Part shown: piece by piece, positions 5,612 through 8,543 of the stretch
Numbering within the stretch: position 1 is the stretch's first letter
Layout: every line of letters begins with the position of its first letter
From: an uncultured Collinsella sp.
GTDB lineage: Bacteria > Actinomycetota > Coriobacteriia > Coriobacteriales > Coriobacteriaceae
NCBI GenBank assembly: GCA_902492825.1
Contig: CABUMZ010000083.1
Span: 1 to 8,543, forward strand
Direction: 5' to 3'
DNA: 8,543 nt
Program-made: the position numbers and the translations under genes
The notes under the pieces: model-generated
Seen by the model: the letters and a program-made list of their open reading frames with translations, nothing else
Databases searched by the model: none
Told to the model about the DNA's origin: nothing

Positions 5612-7273
5612 CTACTCGATCGAGAAGATCACGGGATAGAGCGGCTGCTCGCCACGATGGGCGTCAATCTCCAAGTCGGGCTGAGCCTCCTCGATAGCGT
5701 CGACGATCTCCTGGAAGGCCTCATCGGACAGCTCCTCGCCGGCCAGAATCGTCAGCGCGTCGCCCTCCTCTTCCTCCTGCATGCGGTTGATGCAGTCGAG
5801 CGTGACCTGCTTCACGTCGGAACCGACCACGTCGATGGAGCCGGCGATGATACCCATGACGTCACCGGAGTGAATCGGAGAACCGTCAGAGGCACTGGAG
5901 TCGCGCACGGCGCGGGTGACCTCGCCATCGCGGACCTCGCTGATGGCGTCGACCATGGCGGCGACGGCATCCTCGAGCTCGGAATCGGGCAGGACCGCGA
6001 ACAGCGCGGAGAAGGCCTGCGGGACGGTCTTGGTGGGAACGACGGCGACCTTCTTGTCGGTGCAGGCTGAAGCAGCAGCCTCAGCGGCCATGCGGATGTT
6101 GCCGTTGTTGGGCAGGATGATGACCGAGGTCGCGTTGACCTGGTCCACCGCGCCCAGCAGGTCGGCGGTCGAGGGATTCATAGTCTGGCCACCGGACACG
6201 ATCACGTCGACGCCGAGGGACTTGAGGATGTCGGCCTCGCCGGAACCGGCGGCAACGGCGACAAAGCCCAGCGCCTTGGCGGGCTCGGCGGCCTTTTCCT
6301 GATCCTCGTGGATCTTGGCGGTACGGTCGTGGGCCTCCATCTCCATGTTGTGGATAAAGACCTCATAGATCTGACCGAGCTGCAGCATGTGCTCGAGCAC
6401 CAGGTTGGGGGTGTTGGAGTGCACATGGATCTTGTAGTCGGGATAGGCGCCCACGAGAAGCTCGCAGTCGCCCATGGAACCCAGGAACTTAAGGCACTCG
6501 TCCTCATCAAACGGGGCGTCGGCCTTAAACAGGAACTCGTTGCAGTAGCGGAACTCCGAGCCCTCCCAATCGTCGTTGGCCTCGATCTCAACGCGACCAA
6601 GGGCCGCGTCGCGGGCAGAGACAGCGGAATCAAACGTGGCGGAGAAATCCTCGACAACGGTGCTGCGGCCAAGTGCTGCAGCCACAAAGTTCTCAAGGAA
6701 GATGGCGAAGCCAAAGGCGCCGGAGTCGACCACGCCGTTCTCCTTCAGAACGGGCAGCAGGTCGGGCGTGCGGGCGACGGACTGGTACGCCTCGACGACG
6801 ATGGCGTCGAGCGCGTCCTCGGCCGAGAACTTCTTCTTCTCACACTCGTCGGCCTTGGTCGAGACATCGCGCAGCACCGTGAGAATCGTGCCCTCGATGG
6901 GCTTGCGGACGGCCTGGAAGGCGACCTTGACGGCACGACGGAACGCAAAGGCGATGTTGGCGGACGTGATGGGCTCATCGGCAGAGACGAGACCCTCGGC
7001 CACGCCGCGCAGGATCTGCGAGGTGATGACACCGGAGTTGCCGCGGGCACCCATCAGGGAGCCGTGGGTGATGGCGGCGGCGATGGCTTCCATGTCGGCG
7101 TCGGCAGGAAGGGCGGAGAGCTCCTTGGTCACCGAAGCGAGCGTGAGCGACATGTTGGTACCGGTGTCGCCGTCGGGTACGGGGAAGACGTTGAGCTTGT
7201 TGATCTCCTCGGCCTTGTCGGAAACAGCAGCCGCAGCGATCGGAAAACAGGTGCGAATGGTCTTTGCAATCAT
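5612..7273 (-). CDS. fakA: FakA-like fatty acid kinase (DhaL/DAK2 plus DegV-like domain)
   Basis: The family includes S. aureus FakA and B. subtilis YloV. FakA phosphorylates fatty acids carried by a FakB (DegV-fold) partner, giving acyl-phosphate for phospholipid synthesis. The product is 553 residues, close to FakA. The N-terminal DhaL kinase domain (about 1-205) has INKLNVFPVPDGDTGTNM (24-41), whose aspartates bind Mg-nucleotide, and MGARGNSGV (74-82). The middle domain carries YCNEF (243-247) and KIHVHSNTP (281-289), where a Cys and two His are expected to bind metal. The C-terminal domain has VSGGQTMNPST (359-369), ILPNNGN (386-392) and the terminal GEQPLYPVIFSIE. No fakB gene is visible, so a partner must be elsewhere. 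The ATG at 7273 follows the Asp23-family stop by 27 nt; the nearest GGAG is 12 nt upstream, which is distant. Kinase identity is firm by family; the fatty-acid substrate is inferred. Confidence 0.92.
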   Translation of the reverse strand: MIAKTIRTCFPIAAAAVSDKAEEINKLNVFPVPDGDTGTNMSLTLASVTKELSALPADADMEAIAAAITHGSLMGARGNSGVITSQILRGVAEGLVSADEPITSANIAFAFRRAVKVAFQAVRKPIEGTILTVLRDVSTKADECEKKKFSAEDALDAIVVEAYQSVARTPDLLPVLKENGVVDSGAFGFAIFLENFVAAALGRSTVVEDFSATFDSAVSARDAALGRVEIEANDDWEGSEFRYCNEFLFKADAPFDEDECLKFLGSMGDCELLVGAYPDYKIHVHSNTPNLVLEHMLQLGQIYEVFIHNMEMEAHDRTAKIHEDQEKAAEPAKALGFVAVAAGSGEADILKSLGVDVIVSGGQTMNPSTADLLGAVDQVNATSVIILPNNGNIRMAAEAAASACTDKKVAVVPTKTVPQAFSALFAVLPDSELEDAVAAMVDAISEVRDGEVTRAVRDSSASDGSPIHSGDVMGIIAGSIDVVGSDVKQVTLDCINRMQEEEEGDALTILAGEELSDEAFQEIVDAIEEAQPDLEIDAHRGEQPLYPVIFSIE

Positions 7274-7300
7274 GGGTATTTGAATCTCCGTTTTCGGATG

Positions 7301-7657
7301 CTAGTTCAGACGGCTCTTGAGTGCGTCGATATGGATGCCGATCTTAAGGCTGGCGGGATCGATCTGGGCGATCTCCTGCAGAGTGAAGGCAACGGAGCTC
7401 GAAAGATTGTGGCAGACGGACTTCATGTTGACGCCGTTCTCGAGCACGACGTGAAGATCGACCGTAAGGCCGTTCTCGTCGGCGGACACAAGCACGCCCT
7501 TACGGAGGCGCTGACCGGCAAGCAGGCGCACGCTCTCGGCGCCCTGGAGCTGCTCAGCCATACCGACAACGCCATAGCACGTCATCGCGGCATAACCGGC
7601 AATATCGGCAATAACGTCGTTCGAGACGCTCAGGCTGCCGTTAATGGTCTCAGACAC
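7301..7657 (-). CDS. Asp23/Gls24 (YloU) family protein
   Basis: This is a 118-residue protein of the Asp23 (DUF322) family. Members are small cytoplasmic or membrane-associated proteins linked to cell-envelope homeostasis or alkaline stress; their molecular role is not settled. Visible family features are a short N-terminal strand GSLSVSNDVIADIAGYAA (7-24) followed by a GVVGM turn (29-33), LTVDLHVVLENGVNM (64-78), the amphipathic helix NLSSSVAFTLQEIA (84-97) and a final IGIHIDALKSR (106-116). The size and the position directly before the DhaL kinase gene match B. subtilis yloU-yloV. The start is a GTG at 7657, chosen because AAAGGAG lies 6 nt upstream; an ATG at 7708 would add 17 residues ahead of the binding site with no family similarity. 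It is probably the first gene of the long minus-strand operon. Confidence 0.9.
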   Translation of the reverse strand: MSETINGSLSVSNDVIADIAGYAAMTCYGVVGMAEQLQGAESVRLLAGQRLRKGVLVSADENGLTVDLHVVLENGVNMKSVCHNLSSSVAFTLQEIAQIDPASLKIGIHIDALKSRLN

Positions 7658-7663
7658 AAGAAT

Positions 7664-7670
7664 CTCCTTT
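7664..7670 (-). promoter_or_regulatory. Ribosome binding site fixing the GTG start of the Asp23-family gene
   Basis: AAAGGAG on the minus strand, 6 nt before GTG at 7657. It lies inside the longer ATG-started frame, so it argues for the GTG start and a 118-residue product. Confidence 0.85.
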
Positions 7671-7714
7671 TCTTGGTGCTCGCGGCACCATGTCGTGGGA
7701 GCAATCATTGCAAT

Positions 7715-7720
7715 ATTCTA
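7715..7720 (-). promoter_or_regulatory. Possible -10 element upstream of the Asp23-fakA operon
   Basis: TAGAAT on the minus strand, 57 nt before the GTG start and downstream of the tRNA terminator, where a promoter for the operon would be expected. No good -35 hexamer is found 16-18 nt upstream, so this is a weak call resting on position and a 5/6 match to TATAAT. The rest of 7721-7816 holds no recognisable gene. Confidence 0.3.
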
Positions 7721-7816
7721 CAACGACCGCGCCATGTTGAGGTGGCGGGCCTCGGGATTACATCCTCGACACGAAATGTTGATATGGTAACGTTCGCGAA
7801 CGGCGATCGCGGCATG

Positions 7817-7846
7817 AAAAAACCCGCCGCATAAGCGACGGGTTTT
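7817..7846 (-). terminator. Intrinsic terminator of the tRNA-Asn unit
   Basis: On the minus strand AAAACCCGTCGC (7846-7835), loop TTAT, GCGGCGGGTTTT (7830-7819), then two more T. The 12-bp stem has a single G.U pair and a clear T run. It lies 7 nt after the CCA of the second transcribed tRNA, so it ends the tRNA transcript and insulates the Asp23 operon. Confidence 0.92.
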
Positions 7847-7852
7847 ACAACC

Positions 7853-7927
7853 TGGCTCCCCGGGTAGGACTCGAACCTACAACAGCGCGGTTAACAGCCG
7901 CGTGCTCTACCATTGAGCTACCGAGGA
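7853..7927 (-). tRNA. tRNA-Asn (GUU), distal copy
   Basis: A 75-nt cloverleaf. The acceptor is TCCTCGG/CCGGGGA with one U.G pair, and the D arm is GCTC/GAGC. The anticodon stem is CGCGG/CCGCG with loop CTGTTAA, placing the anticodon GTT at 7895-7893. The T arm is GTAGG/CCTAC with loop TTCGAGT, the discriminator is G, and CCA is encoded. It is identical over all 75 nt to the copy at 7961-8035; identity extends to 78 nt (7852-7929 against 7960-8037). It is transcribed second and followed by the terminator. Confidence 0.98.
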
Positions 7928-7930
7928 ATT

Positions 7931-7957
7931 TAAAAGCCCAACGAAAAGGGCTGAAAA
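7931..7957 (-). other. Short hairpin between the two tRNA-Asn genes
   Basis: On the minus strand AGCCC and GGGCT form a 5-bp stem around an eight-base T-rich loop, followed by TTTTAAAA. It lies in the 33-nt spacer. It could be a partial terminator, lowering the distal copy, or a processing signal separating the two tRNAs. The stem is short, so the role is uncertain. Confidence 0.45.
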
Positions 7958-7960
7958 TTC

Positions 7961-8035
7961 TGGCTCCCCGGGTAGGACTCGAACCTACAACAGCGCGGTT
8001 AACAGCCGCGTGCTCTACCATTGAGCTACCGAGGA
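7961..8035 (-). tRNA. tRNA-Asn (GUU), promoter-proximal copy
   Basis: Identical in sequence and fold to the distal copy, with anticodon GTT at 8003-8001 and an encoded CCA at 7963-7961. It is the first gene after the promoter at 8066-8093, with a leader of about 24 nt. The 108-bp period and perfect identity suggest a recent tandem duplication or ongoing gene conversion. Confidence 0.98.
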
Positions 8036-8065
8036 ATAGGTGCGTGCTCTCAAGCAACGAAGTTT

Positions 8066-8093
8066 ATTATACGGACGAATCAGCTCAGGGCAA
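8066..8093 (-). promoter_or_regulatory. Promoter of the tRNA-Asn pair
   Basis: On the minus strand TTGCCC (8093-8088), 16-nt spacer, TATAAT (8071-8066, perfect -10). A start near 8060 would give a leader of about 24 nt. Immediately upstream, 8094-8115 is strongly A/T-rich with runs of A and T, resembling an UP element of a stable-RNA promoter. The -10 match and position are seen directly; strength is inferred. Confidence 0.8.
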
Positions 8094-8127
8094 GAACTTT
8101 TTTAAGAAATTTTCCGACCTAGTCATT

Positions 8128-8167
8128 GGGAACGTTCTTAAACGACCAGTCATTCAAGAACGTCCCC
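8128..8167 (-). repeat. Long intergenic palindrome (18-bp stem), function unknown
   Basis: Arms 8128-8145 and 8150-8167 enclose a four-base loop. On the minus strand all 18 positions pair, three of them as G.U. On the plus strand the same three positions are A.C mismatches, so the structure is fully formed only in minus-strand RNA. A partial direct repeat of its inner part lies alongside (8115-8127, CGACCTAGTCATT, against 8143-8154, CGACCAGTCATT). No T run follows, so it is not an ordinary terminator. It sits between the rpoD end hairpin and the tRNA promoter and could be a dispersed REP-like element or a transcript-end stabiliser. Confidence 0.7.
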
Positions 8168-8180
8168 GACAACTACATGA

Positions 8181-8214
8181 AAGCGCCCTCAAGCGGATGT
8201 GCTTGAGGGCGCTT
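8181..8214 (-). terminator. Terminator hairpin downstream of rpoD
   Basis: A perfect 14-bp stem AAGCGCCCTCAAGC/GCTTGAGGGCGCTT around a six-base loop, starting 13 nt after the rpoD stop. On the minus strand it is followed by only a short T tract (the stem ends GCTT and one more T precedes CATG). The stem is strong but the tail is weak; it is probably a terminator or an RNA 3'-end stabiliser for rpoD. Confidence 0.7.
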
Positions 8215-8227
8215 CTTGCTTGCGAGG

Positions 8228-8543
8228 TTAAGACTCAATATAGTCCTTCAGCTTGCTGCTACGGCTGGGATGGCGGAGCTTGGCCAGGGTCTTGGACTCA
8301 ATCTGGCGGATGCGCTCGCGCGTGACACCAAACTCGCGGCCGACTTCCTCGAGCGTACGGGGATGTCCGTCGACAAGGCCAAAGCGCAGCTCGATAACCT
8401 TGCGCTCACGATCGGCAAGCGAATCGAGCACCTGGGTGAGCTGCTCCTGCAGCATGGAGAAGCTGGCCGCATCGGGCGGAACGATAGCCTGGGAGTCCTC
8501 GATGAAGTCGCCCAGGTGAGAATCCTCTTCCTCGCCGATGGGG
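8228..8543 (-). CDS. rpoD: RNA polymerase primary sigma factor, C-terminal part
   Basis: The last 104 residues of a sigma-70 family primary sigma factor are in the window; the 5' part lies to the right. It begins in the region 3.2 linker (GDFIEDSQAIVPPDAA, residues 11-26 of the fragment). Region 4.1 is LDSLADRERKVIELRFGL (39-56). The region 4.2 helix-turn-helix that reads the -35 element is RTLEEVGREFGVTRERIRQI (62-81). It ends LRHPSRSSKLKDYIES. The LRHPSRS segment and the acidic linker are typical of the housekeeping RpoD/SigA class rather than of stress or ECF sigmas. It is followed by a strong hairpin and then an independent tRNA transcription unit. Confidence 0.95.
   Translation of the reverse strand, partial: PIGEEEDSHLGDFIEDSQAIVPPDAASFSMLQEQLTQVLDSLADRERKVIELRFGLVDGHPRTLEEVGREFGVTRERIRQIESKTLAKLRHPSRSSKLKDYIES

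Noticed and set aside
3451..5697. A 748-codon open frame on the plus strand opposite recG
   Set aside because: It lies antisense to an unmistakable RecG, its product has no recognisable motif, and long antisense frames are expected from the codon bias of GC-rich genes.
6308..7834. A 508-codon plus-strand frame opposite the fakA-like and Asp23 genes
   Set aside because: It is antisense to two clear family members, runs through the tRNA terminator, and has a composition typical of a shadow frame.
7845..8057. A 70-codon minus-strand frame containing a duplicated peptide
   Set aside because: It is a translation of the two identical tRNA-Asn genes; the peptide repeat is the tRNA repeat.
1..8543. 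Mobile element, CRISPR array, defence island or phage remnant
   Set aside because: No transposase, integrase, spaced repeats or defence domain is seen on either strand; apart from tRNA-Asn the only repeat is the small intergenic palindrome.

Overview
The window is a housekeeping segment of a bacterial chromosome. Every gene I can support is read from the minus strand, so the biological order runs from the right end to the left end: rpoD (3' end) > tRNA-Asn > tRNA-Asn > Asp23/YloU-family gene > fakA-like DhaL/DegV-type kinase gene > recG > rsmD > coaD > DivIVA/SepIVA-like coiled-coil gene > yceD (DUF177) > rpmF > plsX (5' part). The DNA is GC-rich (about 60% by eye). The block Asp23 > fakA-like > recG ... 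plsX resembles the Bacillota arrangement (yloU-yloV-...-recG-fapR-plsX). The rsmD > coaD > SepIVA-like > DUF177 block resembles Actinomycetota. This mixture, together with the RecG C-terminal motif, suggests a deep-branching actinomycete such as a member of Coriobacteriia (Collinsella or a relative). The taxonomic call is inference.

Right part (8543-7817): the window opens inside the end of the primary sigma factor gene (regions 3.2/4). A strong 14-bp hairpin follows its stop. Next comes an unusual 18-bp palindrome whose three imperfections are all A.C on the plus strand and therefore G.U in minus-strand RNA. Then comes a good promoter (TATAAT, with an A/T-rich upstream stretch) driving two identical tRNA-Asn(GUU) genes 108 bp apart. 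A typical intrinsic terminator closes the tRNA unit.

Central part (7657-2293): an Asp23-family gene starting with GTG, a 553-residue FakA-like fatty-acid kinase, RecG helicase, the 16S rRNA methyltransferase RsmD and phosphopantetheine adenylyltransferase CoaD form a compact run. The spacings are 27 nt, 10 nt, a 4-nt overlap and an 8-nt overlap, so this is very likely one operon. A weak terminator-like hairpin overlaps the end of coaD.

Left part (2224-1): a SepIVA-like coiled-coil protein and DUF177 are joined by a one-base TAATG overlap, followed by rpmF (ribosomal protein L32) and the first 280 codons of plsX. Between rpmF and plsX lies a strong hairpin followed by five U residues, ending just before the plsX ribosome binding site. 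It probably lets L32 be made in excess over PlsX.

Functionally the cluster joins translation (L32, DUF177, RsmD, tRNA-Asn), phospholipid precursors (PlsX makes acyl-phosphate from acyl-ACP; FakA-type kinases make acyl-phosphate from free fatty acids; CoaD supplies CoA), DNA repair (RecG) and envelope growth (SepIVA-like, Asp23). I see no mobile element, CRISPR array, phage gene or defence system. This is an ordinary core region, and its interest lies mainly in its intergenic RNA structures and gene order.
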